A stretch of DNA of 64,000 nt from DAOVRD01 sp964521715 (GTDB lineage Bacteria; Planctomycetota; Brocadiia; SM23-32): the NCBI GenBank assembly GCA_964521715.1, contig CAZFSS010000016.1:17089-81088 (forward strand). The letters are read 5' to 3'. The notes below the pieces were generated by a model. The model saw nothing but the letters and a program-made list of their open reading frames with translations, did not search any database and was not told the origin of the DNA. Position numbers and translations under genes: made by a program. Positions 31,283 to 40,340 of this stretch are shown here, piece after piece (within the stretch, counting starts at the first letter, position 1; every line of letters begins with the position of its first letter).

Positions 31283-32158
31283 ATGGCGCATCCGGACATC
31301 ACGAGGGCGCTGCCGGAATCGCATCGCGTGGTCATCGAGCCGCGCCGGGGCTGGCTGCCTGTGAACTGGCGGGAGCTGTGGGAGCGCCGCGAGCTGCTCT
31401 ACTTCCTGGCGTGGCGCGACATCAAGGTGCGCTACAAGCAGACGGTGCTGGGGGCGCTCTGGGCGATCCTTCAGCCGTTCCTGACCATGGTCATTCTGAG
31501 CATTGTGTTCCAGAGCCTGTTGGGTCTTGACCGGCGGCTGATGGGGTCTGACGGTCACGATTACCCCTATCCCGTTTTCCTGTTTGCGGGCCTGTTGCCG
31601 TGGCAGTTCTTCGCGGACGTGCTCAAGCGCTCCAGCGACAGCGTGGTCAACAGCGCGCCGCTCACGGAGAAGGTCTACTTCCCTCGGCTTGTCATCCCCA
31701 TGGCCTCGGCGGGCGCGTCGCTGGTGGACTTCGCGCTCAGCTACCTGATCCTCGTCGGGCTGATGGTTTATTACGGCGTGGCGCCGGGCGTGGGCATCCT
31801 GGCCGTGATCCCGCTGGCGCTGGCCACGACGCTGGCGGCCGTGGGCGTGGGCGCCTTTGTGAGCGCGCTGAACGTGGCCTACAGGGACTTCCGTTACGTT
31901 GTGCCTTTCATGCTTCAGGTGTGGTTCTACGTGACGCCGCTGATCTGGGCGCTGAGGAAACTGCCGCCCGCGTGGCGGCCGCTTGCGGCGTTGAACCCGA
32001 TGTGCGGGATCGTGGAGGCCTACCGGTGGGCGATCCTGCCTGGCTGGGGCCTGGACGCCGCCCCGCTGGCGATGTCGCTGGCCGTCTCGCTATGGCTGTT
32101 TCTGGTTGGGCTGCGTTTCTTCCGCCGGATGGAAAGGCAGTTTGCGGACATACTTTGA
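31283..32158 (+). CDS. wzm: Polysaccharide ABC exporter, permease subunit
   Basis: The 291-residue protein is an ABC-2-type permease with a cytoplasmic N terminus containing the family signature WRDIKVRYKQTVLGALWAIL and about six membrane segments. It ends with a cytoplasmic arginine-rich segment (FFRRMERQFADIL). Together with Wzt it exports undecaprenyl-linked polysaccharide across the inner membrane. The ATG at 31283 has an AAAGG ribosome site. The ATPase gene is not adjacent, because a four-helix-bundle gene lies between them. Confidence 0.92.
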   Translation: MAHPDITRALPESHRVVIEPRRGWLPVNWRELWERRELLYFLAWRDIKVRYKQTVLGALWAILQPFLTMVILSIVFQSLLGLDRRLMGSDGHDYPYPVFLFAGLLPWQFFADVLKRSSDSVVNSAPLTEKVYFPRLVIPMASAGASLVDFALSYLILVGLMVYYGVAPGVGILAVIPLALATTLAAVGVGAFVSALNVAYRDFRYVVPFMLQVWFYVTPLIWALRKLPPAWRPLAALNPMCGIVEAYRWAILPGWGLDAAPLAMSLAVSLWLFLVGLRFFRRMERQFADIL

Positions 32159-32165
32159 CGACCCG

Positions 32166-32752
32166 TTTCTCGTTGTTCGTTGCTCGTTCTGTGTTGCTCG
32201 TGAACGGTGACTGCTGTGGCCGCGGACGTAAGACACTTCACCGATCTGCGCGTGTGGCGCATGGCCCATCAGCTGTTTCTGATGCTCTTGGAGGACGCCG
32301 GTAGCTCGACTGACAGACTGCACGTACGTCTGGTCTGGGATCAGCTACTGAGGAGCACGGCCTCGATCTGTGCCAACATCGCCGAGGGGTTCAACAGAAG
32401 CCAGCGCAGGTTCGTCAACTCCCTGGACATTGCCCTCGGCGAGGCAAACGAAGCGGAGAACTGGCTCTACAAGGCCAGAGATGCGGGCCTGATGCCCAGA
32501 GACACGGCAAGAGAGCGGCTCAGGATGGTGATCGATTTAGAGAAGATGCTTGGCTCGCTCAAGGCAAAGCTGGCGCACAGGGATGACAGAGCCCGGGAGT
32601 CGCCGGCGGAATACGAGGTGTGGGAGCCCCAGGACGCCTTTGATCATGGCGGTGGCGAGGACCCTCCCTCGGGCTGAAGCCCGTTGCCGCCGAGCTGCAC
32701 ACCACGAGTCATGAGCGACAGGCAACGAGTCACGAGCAACGAGCAACGACAA
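32166..32752. repeat. Cassette bounded by inverted CGAGCAAC-type repeats
   Basis: 32168-32202 is a run of TCGTTGTTCGTTGCTCGTT-like units. 32703-32752 is a run of CACGAGCAACGAGCAACGAC-like units, the same motif on the opposite strand. The two runs bracket the four-helix-bundle gene and separate wzm from wzt. Confidence 0.6.
32207..32677 (+). CDS. Four-helix-bundle protein (S23/intervening-sequence family)
   Basis: The 156-residue protein matches the four-helix-bundle family: FTDLRVWRMAHQLFLMLLED, then LVWDQLLRSTASICANIAEGFNR, FVNSLDIALGEANEAENWLYKARDAG and a final helix with LEKMLGSLKAKL. The family also includes Avd of diversity-generating retroelements and the proteins encoded in 23S rRNA intervening sequences; its general function is unknown. 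The last ~25 residues are acidic and unstructured. No reverse transcriptase is near. Its place between wzm and wzt, inside inverted repeats, suggests an inserted cassette. GTG 32207 is the start; the ribosome site is poor. Confidence 0.85.
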   Translation: MTAVAADVRHFTDLRVWRMAHQLFLMLLEDAGSSTDRLHVRLVWDQLLRSTASICANIAEGFNRSQRRFVNSLDIALGEANEAENWLYKARDAGLMPRDTARERLRMVIDLEKMLGSLKAKLAHRDDRARESPAEYEVWEPQDAFDHGGGEDPPSG

Positions 32753-34114
32753 GTGAACACGTCCGCCCCCGCCATTACGGTCGCGTCGCTTTCGAAGCGC
32801 TATCACATCGGCGCCCGTCTGCGCGAGCGGAACCTGCGCGAGGCCCTGACCGACGCCGTGCTGGCGCCCTTTCGCCGCCTCAGAAGCTTCGGCCGCTCGT
32901 CACACCGCGAGCAAGACGCCATCTGGGCGCTCAGGGACGTCTCGTTCGAAGTGCAGCAGGGGGAGGTGCTCGGCATCATCGGGCGCAACGGCGCGGGCAA
33001 GACGACGCTGCTCAAGGTGCTCTCGCGCATCACCGACCCCACCGAGGGACGGGCCGAGCTGAACGGGCGCGTGGCCAGCCTCCTGGAGGTCGGCACAGGG
33101 TTCCACTTGGAGCTGACCGGCCGCGAGAACATCTATCTCAGCGGCGCCGTCCTGGGCATGAGGAAGGCCGAGATAGACGCCCGCTTCGACGAGATCGTGG
33201 ACTTCTCGGGGATCGAGAAGTTCCTTGACACGCCGGTGAAGCGCTACTCCAGCGGCATGCGCGTGCGGCTGGGTTTTGCCGTCTCCGCCCACCTGGAGCC
33301 CGAGATACTGCTGGTGGATGAGATACTGGCCGTGGGGGACGCCGCGTTTCAGAAGAAGAGTCTGGGCAAGATGGGGGACCTGAGGCGCACGGGACGGACG
33401 GTCCTGTTCGTGAGTCATAACATGGCGTCCGTCAGGCACCTGTGCACGTCTTGCATGGCGCTGGAGGAGGGCCGCGTCATCGCCTCCGGCGACGTGGCCG
33501 AGACCATCGAGCGCTATCTGGAGGCGGTTCAGGAGGGCATGGAGACGCCGGGCGCTGCAGGCTTTAGCTTCGACGTCTTGCCGCCGCAGCCGTTGCCGGA
33601 CGCTTACATAACGCGCGTGGAGCTGCTGGACGAGCAGGGCGCCCCGGCGACGCGGCTGGAGACGGGCGGCTACTTCCGCGCGCGCGTGCACTTCCGGTGC
33701 CTGGAGGCGGGCCCGTTCTCGCTCCTTCTTCGGGTCCTCACCCCAGACGGCGTGCGGTTGATCGCTTACCCGATGGAGGCCGTTGACGGATGTCACGTGC
33801 GGTGTGGGCCGGGCGACCATCATTGCGATCTCATCATCCCGCAGTTTCCGGTGGCTGCAGGCACGTATGTGCTATCGGCCGGCGTGAGCAGGCCGCGCGG
33901 TTCGCTCCTGCATCTCGTCGACAGCGTCGGCGACGTCGAGGTGGCGGAGCGGGACATCTGCGGGTCGGGCCGACCGGTGCGGTCGAGCAGGTGCCTGTTG
34001 GCGCTTCCGCACTCCTGGGCGGCGCCCGCGGACGACGCGGGGGTCGAAGAGGTGAGATCGGTCGGGCAGGCCGGGCCCGGCGAAGGCTTCAGCCGCGGCG
34101 ATGACGAGACCTGA
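32753..34114 (+). CDS. wzt: Polysaccharide ABC exporter, ATPase subunit with C-terminal carbohydrate-binding domain
   Basis: The ~453-residue protein has the ABC ATPase domain of O-antigen/teichoic-type exporters: Walker A GRNGAGKTT, signature YSSGMRVRLGFAV, Walker B EILLVDEILAVGD and the switch His in FVSHNMASVRHLC. From about residue 270 there is a beta-rich Wzt_C domain (AYITRVELLDEQGAPATRLETGGYF through QFPVAAGTYVLSAGVS). In known systems Wzt_C recognises a terminal modification on the finished glycan. The start is uncertain: GTG 32753 follows the repeat run, and ATG 32711 would translate part of it. The end overlaps or abuts the following sulfatase-fold gene. Confidence 0.9.
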   Translation: MNTSAPAITVASLSKRYHIGARLRERNLREALTDAVLAPFRRLRSFGRSSHREQDAIWALRDVSFEVQQGEVLGIIGRNGAGKTTLLKVLSRITDPTEGRAELNGRVASLLEVGTGFHLELTGRENIYLSGAVLGMRKAEIDARFDEIVDFSGIEKFLDTPVKRYSSGMRVRLGFAVSAHLEPEILLVDEILAVGDAAFQKKSLGKMGDLRRTGRTVLFVSHNMASVRHLCTSCMALEEGRVIASGDVAETIERYLEAVQEGMETPGAAGFSFDVLPPQPLPDAYITRVELLDEQGAPATRLETGGYFRARVHFRCLEAGPFSLLLRVLTPDGVRLIAYPMEAVDGCHVRCGPGDHHCDLIIPQFPVAAGTYVLSAGVSRPRGSLLHLVDSVGDVEVAERDICGSGRPVRSSRCLLALPHSWAAPADDAGVEEVRSVGQAGPGEGFSRGDDET

Positions 34115-34124
34115 GGAGATGACG

Positions 34125-35615
34125 GTGGAACGACCGAACATAGCGCTCATCGTCCTGGACTCATTCAGGTACGACCACCTGTGGCGGTCGGTTCGCGGGG
34201 AGCCGCTCTGTCCGCACCTCAGCGACTTCGCGGAGGGTGCGACCTCGTTCGAGAACGCGATTGCGCCGGCGGCCTTCACCGGGCCCACGCACGTTTCGCT
34301 GCTGACGGGCAGGACGCCTGCGGACCACAAGCTGTTCACGCTGGCGCAACTGACGGGCGCCAGGTTGCCTGCCCCGCACCTTGTGGGCCTCTTGCAGAGC
34401 AGGGGCTACGTGTGCGTGGCGTTCACGGCGAACCCGTGGATCTCTCGCTCGACGGCGCTCGGCCGCGACTTCGACATCCTGATCAGCGCCGGGGCCTTGA
34501 CGCGGCCCGCGCCGTTCGCCGTCGAGGAGGGCATGGGCAGGAAGCTTGCCCGCAGGGCGCGCGCGCTCGTCCGTTCCTTCCTGCCGCGTTCGATGCGGCC
34601 CACGGCCGGGCCGTCCTGCGCCGAGCTGCTCGTGCAGACGGAAAGGCTGCTGAGGTCCGTCCCGACGGTGCTGCGCACATTGCGGGCCCAGTGGCCGACG
34701 AGGCCCGTGTTCCTGTTCTGCAACCTGATGGTGACGCACGACCCGTATCTGTTCGAGCCCCGGGACGCCGGGCTTGCCAGGCCCGAAGGGATGGGCGGAC
34801 GGATTGCGCCGCGCCGCTTCCAGAAGGACTACTGGTTCGACCTGTTGGGAGTGGAGCCCATTTCGGAGCAGCAGCTTGCGAGGATCCGGTGGGCATACGC
34901 GGCCTCTGTGTGCCTTGCGGACCGGGCGGCCGGCCGGCTGGTTCGCGCGATTGATGAATGCCTGGGCGCCGAGGACACGGACGTCGTGCTGACGGCCGAC
35001 CATGGCGAGTGCCTGGGGGAGTATGGCGTTTTCGACCACGGCCTGTTCCTGTATGAGCCCCTGGTTCACGTGCCGCTGCTGGTCAGGTCGCCGGCTCTCG
35101 GCGTGGGGCTGCGCGTGGAGCGGCCGGTCCAGAACCATTGGGCGTGGTCGCTGCTCGTGGAGAGGGCGGGCGTCTCAGCCGAAGCGCGTGCCGCCCCGGC
35201 GCAGGGCTCGCTGACGGGCCCTGACGCATCGGGCCCGGCCGGAACGCCCATGCATTCCTTCAGCCACGACGGGGCGGCGATGGAACGTCTTGCCGTCGCC
35301 CTCCGGGTCGCCGCTCAGTTCGGAGTGGAGGCCGAGCGCGTCAGGCCCACGGCCCTGGACGGCCACCTCCAGGCCGTCCGGCTCGGCGGGCGAGTGCTGA
35401 TCCAAACGTGCAGCGGCGCGACGAAGGGATTCCGCATACAGGAAGGGCCAGTGGAGCGGGAGGTCTTCGGCGAGGATCTGGAGCAGCTCAGGCTGGACCT
35501 CCGGCCGCACCTGGTTGCCGCGAAGGAGCTGGCAGCAGGCGGGCCGGCGGGCTCCGGCGCGGACGTCGGCGATCCCGTCCTCGGGCGACTGCGCGATCTG
35601 GGCTATGTCGATTGA
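34125..35615 (+). CDS. Sulfatase-fold (alkaline phosphatase superfamily) enzyme 1, Thr nucleophile
   Basis: The 496-residue protein has the metal-binding opening RPNIALIVLDSFRYDHL and the later metal motif TADHGECLGEYGVFDHG. Where sulfatases have CxPxR it has Thr52-Gly-Pro-Thr-His56 (FTGPTHVSLLTGR), so it cannot form formylglycine and should use Thr, as phosphotransferases and phosphodiesterases of this superfamily do. It ends LRDLGYVD. There is no signal peptide. GTG 34125 is chosen because GAGGAG (34113-34118) lies 6 bp upstream and the family start is matched; ATG 34101 and ATG 34119 are in frame. A role in modifying the exported polysaccharide is inferred from location. Confidence 0.85.
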   Translation: MERPNIALIVLDSFRYDHLWRSVRGEPLCPHLSDFAEGATSFENAIAPAAFTGPTHVSLLTGRTPADHKLFTLAQLTGARLPAPHLVGLLQSRGYVCVAFTANPWISRSTALGRDFDILISAGALTRPAPFAVEEGMGRKLARRARALVRSFLPRSMRPTAGPSCAELLVQTERLLRSVPTVLRTLRAQWPTRPVFLFCNLMVTHDPYLFEPRDAGLARPEGMGGRIAPRRFQKDYWFDLLGVEPISEQQLARIRWAYAASVCLADRAAGRLVRAIDECLGAEDTDVVLTADHGECLGEYGVFDHGLFLYEPLVHVPLLVRSPALGVGLRVERPVQNHWAWSLLVERAGVSAEARAAPAQGSLTGPDASGPAGTPMHSFSHDGAAMERLAVALRVAAQFGVEAERVRPTALDGHLQAVRLGGRVLIQTCSGATKGFRIQEGPVEREVFGEDLEQLRLDLRPHLVAAKELAAGGPAGSGADVGDPVLGRLRDLGYVD

Positions 35616-35644
35616 CCGGCCGCGGATCCAGAGGAAGGACGAAG

Positions 35645-37306
35645 ATGAAGCGTAGCGTCGTGCTCATCTCGCTCGACACGCTGCGCTATGACTGCGTGGG
35701 CGCGTGTCCCGACAAGGTGCACCTGGAGGCGTACGGCCTGGGACGGAAGCTCAGCACGCCGAACCTGGACGCGTTCTTCAACGAGGGCCTCTACTTCGCG
35801 CAGGCCCGGACGCCCGCGCCCTACACGACGGCCGCGCACGCTTCCGTCATGACGGGGCTGTACGCGAACCATCACGGCGTGCGCCCGTTCTACAAATGGG
35901 GGCTGGCGGACGGCGTCGGCACGCTGGCCGAGGAGCTCCGGGACCGCGGCTACGTGACGGTCGCCGTCCAGGAGCGCGGCGAGGAGACCGCACTCAAGAC
36001 GGGGTCCGGCGTCCTGAGAGGGTTCGACCGGTTCTTCGGCGACGAAGTGGATGCCTGCGCGTACTGCGCCTCGCAGTCCGGGCCGTGCCTGCTCTTCATC
36101 CACACATTCGACATCCATTCTCCTTATTGCTGGTCACACGTCGACGCGGTCTGTCGTGAAGATGCAGACCGGAAGGATGCCGAACGCTGGATAGTCAGGC
36201 GCCTTGGGATCGCGCCGCCACGCGACGACGGCATCGAGGAGCAAAACAGGTTCATGTTCCGCACCTCGCAGGCCTCCAGGCGTGTGCTCGACGGCAGGGG
36301 CGCCAGCCGGCTGTTCCTGGAGTGGTACGTGCGAGGAGTGAACTGGTTCGACCGCGTGCGCTGGCCCCGCATCGTGCGCGCTCTGAAAGACGCGGGTCTC
36401 TACGGGAACTCACTCGTGGTCGTCTTTGCCGATCACGGCGAGGCCGCATTGCCAGACTGCGACTTCCTGCCTTTGACGCACATGGATTCGATGCTTGAGG
36501 ACGTGCTGCGCGTCCCCCTGGTGCTGCACGGCCCGGAGCTGAAGGGACGGACTGTCTCCGATGCTGCGTCGCTGATCGACGTTGCGCCGGCCGTCATGGA
36601 CTACCTGGGGTTGAAGGCGTCAGTCGTGGGGCGCGCAGGCCGGACGGACGGCCAGTCGCTGCTCGGCCTTGACGGGGATGCGGCGCGCGGACGGCGGCCT
36701 CACTTCGCGGAGACCTGGCGGACGTGGAGTCCGATGGGCCAGGATGACAGGGGGGGGGACGCCTGGTGGCGAGGCCAGATCGACGATCCCTGCGAACCCT
36801 ATCAGGTGTGCGTCAGGTCCGGCGACCTCAAGCTGCTCTGGCATCCGGGCGCTCCGAGGGTGTGGCGCTTCATGCGGCCCGCTGCCCGCGCCCTGGCGCG
36901 CCTGCTCTCTGCCAGGCGTGCGGCGCTGTACGGTTTGGACCGCCTGCGCCCCTTGCTCAGGCGCTTGATGCCGCACGCGGTGCGAGCGGCTGCCGGCTCC
37001 CTGGAGAGCTCGCTCAGGAGGGCCGTGCGCTACCGGGGCCGACGCGGCGCAGTGGGCCAGCTCGTCGGGAGGGACCCTCTCGCCTGGCGGGACGCGCCCT
37101 GGTTCGCCTTTGACCTCCGGGCCGACCCCCTGGAGGAGAGGCCCACGCACCTGGGCAGCGCCGTCCCGCCGGGGCCGTGGGCGGACCTGGCGGCGGGCGT
37201 CAGGCAGTATTGGGAAGACGGCGTGCGCGGCCCGCTCATCGAGCTGCCCCAGGCCGACGGAGCGAAGGTCATGCAGCACCTGAGGAACCTGGGCTACGTG
37301 GACTGA
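35645..37306 (+). CDS. Sulfatase-fold enzyme 2, Thr nucleophile
   Basis: The 553-residue protein starts MKRSVVLISLDTLRYDCVG, with the metal-binding Asp. The nucleophile region is APYTTAAHASVMTGL, with Thr61 in place of the sulfatase Cys and His65 in place of Arg. The second metal motif is VVFADHGEAALPDCDF. It lacks a signal peptide and ends LRNLGYVD, as gene 1 does. A basic stretch at about residues 415-450 (RFMRPAARALARLL, then RPLLRRLMP) could be a membrane-associating helix. The ATG has GAGGAAGGA upstream, 30 bp after gene 1. Confidence 0.85.
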   Translation: MKRSVVLISLDTLRYDCVGACPDKVHLEAYGLGRKLSTPNLDAFFNEGLYFAQARTPAPYTTAAHASVMTGLYANHHGVRPFYKWGLADGVGTLAEELRDRGYVTVAVQERGEETALKTGSGVLRGFDRFFGDEVDACAYCASQSGPCLLFIHTFDIHSPYCWSHVDAVCREDADRKDAERWIVRRLGIAPPRDDGIEEQNRFMFRTSQASRRVLDGRGASRLFLEWYVRGVNWFDRVRWPRIVRALKDAGLYGNSLVVVFADHGEAALPDCDFLPLTHMDSMLEDVLRVPLVLHGPELKGRTVSDAASLIDVAPAVMDYLGLKASVVGRAGRTDGQSLLGLDGDAARGRRPHFAETWRTWSPMGQDDRGGDAWWRGQIDDPCEPYQVCVRSGDLKLLWHPGAPRVWRFMRPAARALARLLSARRAALYGLDRLRPLLRRLMPHAVRAAAGSLESSLRRAVRYRGRRGAVGQLVGRDPLAWRDAPWFAFDLRADPLEERPTHLGSAVPPGPWADLAAGVRQYWEDGVRGPLIELPQADGAKVMQHLRNLGYVD

Positions 37307-37406
37307 TCCACCTCGGGCGGAGAAACATGGCGAAGCAACCGAACACAGCGGCGCAGCGCAGGAGCTGGGGAGATGCTGTGTGACTCCTTGTGAGGGTTAT
37401 AAGTCG

Positions 37407-38339
37407 ATGGCTGATCCCACGATCTCTGTGATCATGGTGGACGGAGGGTTCCGCGAGAGCTTCCACGCCGTGGACTACTTCTCGCGCCAGACCCTGGAAC
37501 CGGGCAGATACGAGATCATCTGGGTGGAGTACACCGACCGGGTGGCCCCGCAGGTTCAGCGTCGTGCCGGTGTACGGTCGTTCTGTCTGGGCCGACAGGA
37601 CCAGCCCCAAGTCCTGGGGTACGCCTACAACAAGGGCATTGCGGAGGCTAGAGGTGCCATTCTGGTCATCCCGGACGGCGACGTCGCTTGCGAGCCGGAC
37701 CTGCTGGAGCAGATCGAGCGGGAACACCAGCAGTGTGAGGACCTGGTACTCTATGTGCTGCGCCTCGACCAACCCAGGGACCGCTGGAGAGAACACTGGG
37801 ACCTGGACTACCTGAAGGCCACCTGTTCAGTAAAGCATACGTACAACTTCGGCGGGTGCACCACCGTGCGGCGCAAGTGGCTGCTGCAGATGAACGGTTA
37901 CGAGCAGCTCCCCTTCTTTGCGGGCTATCACTATCTGGGCGGAGACAACTACGTCCGCTTCAAGAACATGGGGCTGAAGATCAAGTGGCTCCCGACGCAC
38001 AGGGTCTATCACCCCTGGCATACGCTGCCGGCACCGCCCAAGTTCAACACAACCTGTCGCCAGGACGAGTTCATCAGCAGACGGGCCGCCGCCTGGGACT
38101 GGATGGCCTATGACGGCATGGACGCGGCAAGAAACCGGTCATACGAACCCGATGCGCCGATCCCTACCGAGTGGCCGCGCGTTCGCACCGAGAAGGGACT
38201 ACTCACCCGGAAAGGCGCTTCCCTAAGGCCCCCACGCGTATCGTTTGGGAGGCGGGCACTGACCTTCTTCCCCCGTCACGGCGTTGCCGGCGGGATGAGG
38301 ATACTTTGGCAGAAACTAATGGAGGGCCGGGCGGAATGA
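37407..38339 (+). CDS. Family 2 glycosyltransferase
   Basis: The ~310-residue protein has a GT-A fold with the nucleotide-sugar motif ILVIPDGDVACEPDL (DxD near residue 90). GGCTTVRRKWLLQMNGYEQ follows, the usual acceptor-loop pattern, and GGDNYVRFKNMGLKIKW. It is a cytoplasmic or membrane-associated inverting transferase acting on the lipid-linked glycan. ATG 37407 is preferred; GTG 37380 is an upstream alternative. The stop overlaps the start of the pyruvyl transferase gene (ATGA). Confidence 0.85.
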   Translation: MADPTISVIMVDGGFRESFHAVDYFSRQTLEPGRYEIIWVEYTDRVAPQVQRRAGVRSFCLGRQDQPQVLGYAYNKGIAEARGAILVIPDGDVACEPDLLEQIEREHQQCEDLVLYVLRLDQPRDRWREHWDLDYLKATCSVKHTYNFGGCTTVRRKWLLQMNGYEQLPFFAGYHYLGGDNYVRFKNMGLKIKWLPTHRVYHPWHTLPAPPKFNTTCRQDEFISRRAAAWDWMAYDGMDAARNRSYEPDAPIPTEWPRVRTEKGLLTRKGASLRPPRVSFGRRALTFFPRHGVAGGMRILWQKLMEGRAE

Positions 38340-39664
38340 CGGGCGGCCCACAGCCCACGCCTTGCATTTACCTGGACCATGGGGAGGCCTACGGAAACGT
38401 GGGGGACGAAGCCATGCTCATCAATGCCGTCCGCCGCATCCGAAGTCGGATAGGCCCGTGCCGCTTCATCCTGCCGAAGAGGCCGGGGAGTCCGATCCCC
38501 TCTTTCGCGGACTGCCACACGATCGCGACGCCTCGACTCGCGCTGGAACAACTGGCGAATCCCGTCCTGCGTCTGTGCAGGCCCAGGCGAGTGTTTCGCC
38601 AGTGGGGTCAGGATTGGCTCTGGCAGGTCTGCTGCGAGATCCTCCTGCACCGTCCCGTGGAGCGTATGGGACTGCGGGCCTGGCACGCCGCCCAAGCCGC
38701 GCTGTGCAGGTGCGACGCTATCTATTGCGTCGGGGCGGCTAACATGAATGAGGGGGCGAGAAGGGGTGCGCTCCTCATCAAGTGGCTTCTGACCATCAGG
38801 GCGCAGCGGATGGGTATCCCGGTCATTGTTTCCTCTCAGGGGATCGGCCCGTTCAGGAAGTCCTGGCCGTTGCGCAGAACCATCGAGGTCGTGCGCCGGG
38901 CGACGCATTTCTCGTTCCGGGACTGCGGAGTCAGCAGGCGGGTGCTGGAGAGCGCCGGGGTCGACACCAGTGAGTTTGCCGACGTGGGAGACGAGGCGTT
39001 CAGCCTGCCGCCGGCCAGCAAGGCCTCGGCGGTCCGCTTCCTTGAGCAGGCTGGAGTTGATGCCTCCGTGCCGTTCTGCATCGTCCAGTTCCGCAGCACG
39101 GACTACGGGCGCCGCACCGAATTCCTTCTGCCGAAGCTGGCAGCCGTCCTTGACCGGCTGGACACCGCGCAAATGGTCTTTCTTCCCATGAGCCGGGGTT
39201 TCCACGCGCCCGCAGACACGCTCTGCGCCCGGGCCATCAAGCAGCACATGAACGCGCCGCACAGACTGCGGGTCCTTCCGTGCCCCACTGATCCGGGCTT
39301 GGCCCGACGCCTCGTCGCGATGGCCCGGTGGGTGGCTTCGCTCTCCTACCATCTGCAGGTCTTCGCCCTGGCGGAGTCTACGCCGGTGCTCCTGTTAGTG
39401 TCCGGAGGATATTACGGGTTGAAGGCACGCGGGCTGGCGGCCTGGACCCGGAACCGCGTGCCCGTCGCTGATCTGGAGAGTTGTTCCGTGGAGGAGCTGT
39501 GCCGGCTTATTGGCGACTTGGAGGGGCGCAGTAAGGAATACGGCGCGATCCTCGCCGAAGCCGCACGTCGGATACAAAGGGTGAACAACATCCCGCTGGA
39601 GGCGCTTGCTCGAGCTCTGGCCGCCCGGAGGAGCAAGCGAGAAGAATCGTGCGCCTGCGTGTGA
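38336..39664 (+). CDS. Polysaccharide pyruvyl transferase family protein
   Basis: The 442-residue protein matches the polysaccharide pyruvyl transferase family. It opens with IYLDHGEAYGNVGDEAML (the NxGDxA nucleotide-site pattern), then DAIYCVGAANMNEG and VIVSSQGIGPFRKSW in the first half. The second half has WVASLSYHLQVFALAESTPVLLL, the H-containing motif near the active site. Such enzymes add ketal-linked pyruvate from phosphoenolpyruvate to sugars and give the polymer negative charge. The ATG overlaps the previous stop and has GGAGGG upstream. Confidence 0.85.
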   Translation: MTGGPQPTPCIYLDHGEAYGNVGDEAMLINAVRRIRSRIGPCRFILPKRPGSPIPSFADCHTIATPRLALEQLANPVLRLCRPRRVFRQWGQDWLWQVCCEILLHRPVERMGLRAWHAAQAALCRCDAIYCVGAANMNEGARRGALLIKWLLTIRAQRMGIPVIVSSQGIGPFRKSWPLRRTIEVVRRATHFSFRDCGVSRRVLESAGVDTSEFADVGDEAFSLPPASKASAVRFLEQAGVDASVPFCIVQFRSTDYGRRTEFLLPKLAAVLDRLDTAQMVFLPMSRGFHAPADTLCARAIKQHMNAPHRLRVLPCPTDPGLARRLVAMARWVASLSYHLQVFALAESTPVLLLVSGGYYGLKARGLAAWTRNRVPVADLESCSVEELCRLIGDLEGRSKEYGAILAEAARRIQRVNNIPLEALARALAARRSKREESCACV

Positions 39665-40338
39665 GCTTAACCACAACCGCCAGCGGAGGCGGCCTGACCG
39701 GATGCGCGTATCCCGGCGGGGCGGCGGGCACGTTGAATGAGGCGGACTTTCTGGCGGGTCCCATGCATCTGAGCGTCGAGTGCTATGGCTTCTCGAAGCG
39801 CGCCCTGTACCTCGGCGCCAGGGCATATCGCGAGCAGCATGGCCTTGACTCCGTCTTCCTCGTGCTGACGAACCTGTACGGTCCCCACGACAAGTTCGAC
39901 CCGGAGGAGAGCCACGTCGTGGCAGCGTTGGTCCGCAAGTTCGTCGGGGCCGTCGGGCGGGGCGATCCGGCCGTCGAGTGCTGGGGCACGGGCGCACCGA
40001 TCCGTGAGTTCCTTTACGCGCCGGACTGCGCAGAGGCGGTGCTGCGCGCTGCGGAACGCTACGAAGCCCCCGAGCCGCTCAACGTCGGCACCGGCATCGG
40101 GACGTCGATCGGAGAGCTGGCCGACCTGATCGGCCGCATCACCGGATTCGAGGGCGAAGTGCGCTGGGACGCCGCCCAGCCTAACGGCGCAATGAAGAAG
40201 GTGCTTGACGTGTCCCGCATGACGGCGGCGCTTGGCTGGTCGCCGCCGACGGGCCTCGAAGAGGGCCTGCGGGCGACCGTTGAATGGTACCGGGCGAACT
40301 GCCTCTGGGTCGGGCTCATCACACGGGGCCAGCGCTGA
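39649..40338 (+). pseudogene. 5'-truncated GDP-L-fucose synthase (epimerase/reductase) remnant
   Basis: The 229 codons align with the C-terminal two thirds of GDP-fucose synthase-type SDR epimerases: CAYPGGAAGTLNEADFLAGP, the catalytic YxxxK in CYGFSKRALYLG, LTNLYGPHDKFDPEESHV, a REFLYAPDCAEAV block and LNVGTGIGTSIGELADLI. About 100 N-terminal residues, including the GxxGxxG NAD(P)-binding loop, are missing. The frame begins inside the end of the pyruvyl transferase gene. An enzyme of this family cannot work without the Rossmann half, so this looks like the product of a deletion that joined the two genes. If it is translated, the product would be non-catalytic. Confidence 0.78.
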
Positions 40339-40340
40339 GC

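Noticed and set aside
32207..32677. Diversity-generating retroelement (Avd-like protein)
   Set aside because: The four-helix-bundle family fits, but there is no reverse transcriptase, template repeat or variable repeat in the window.
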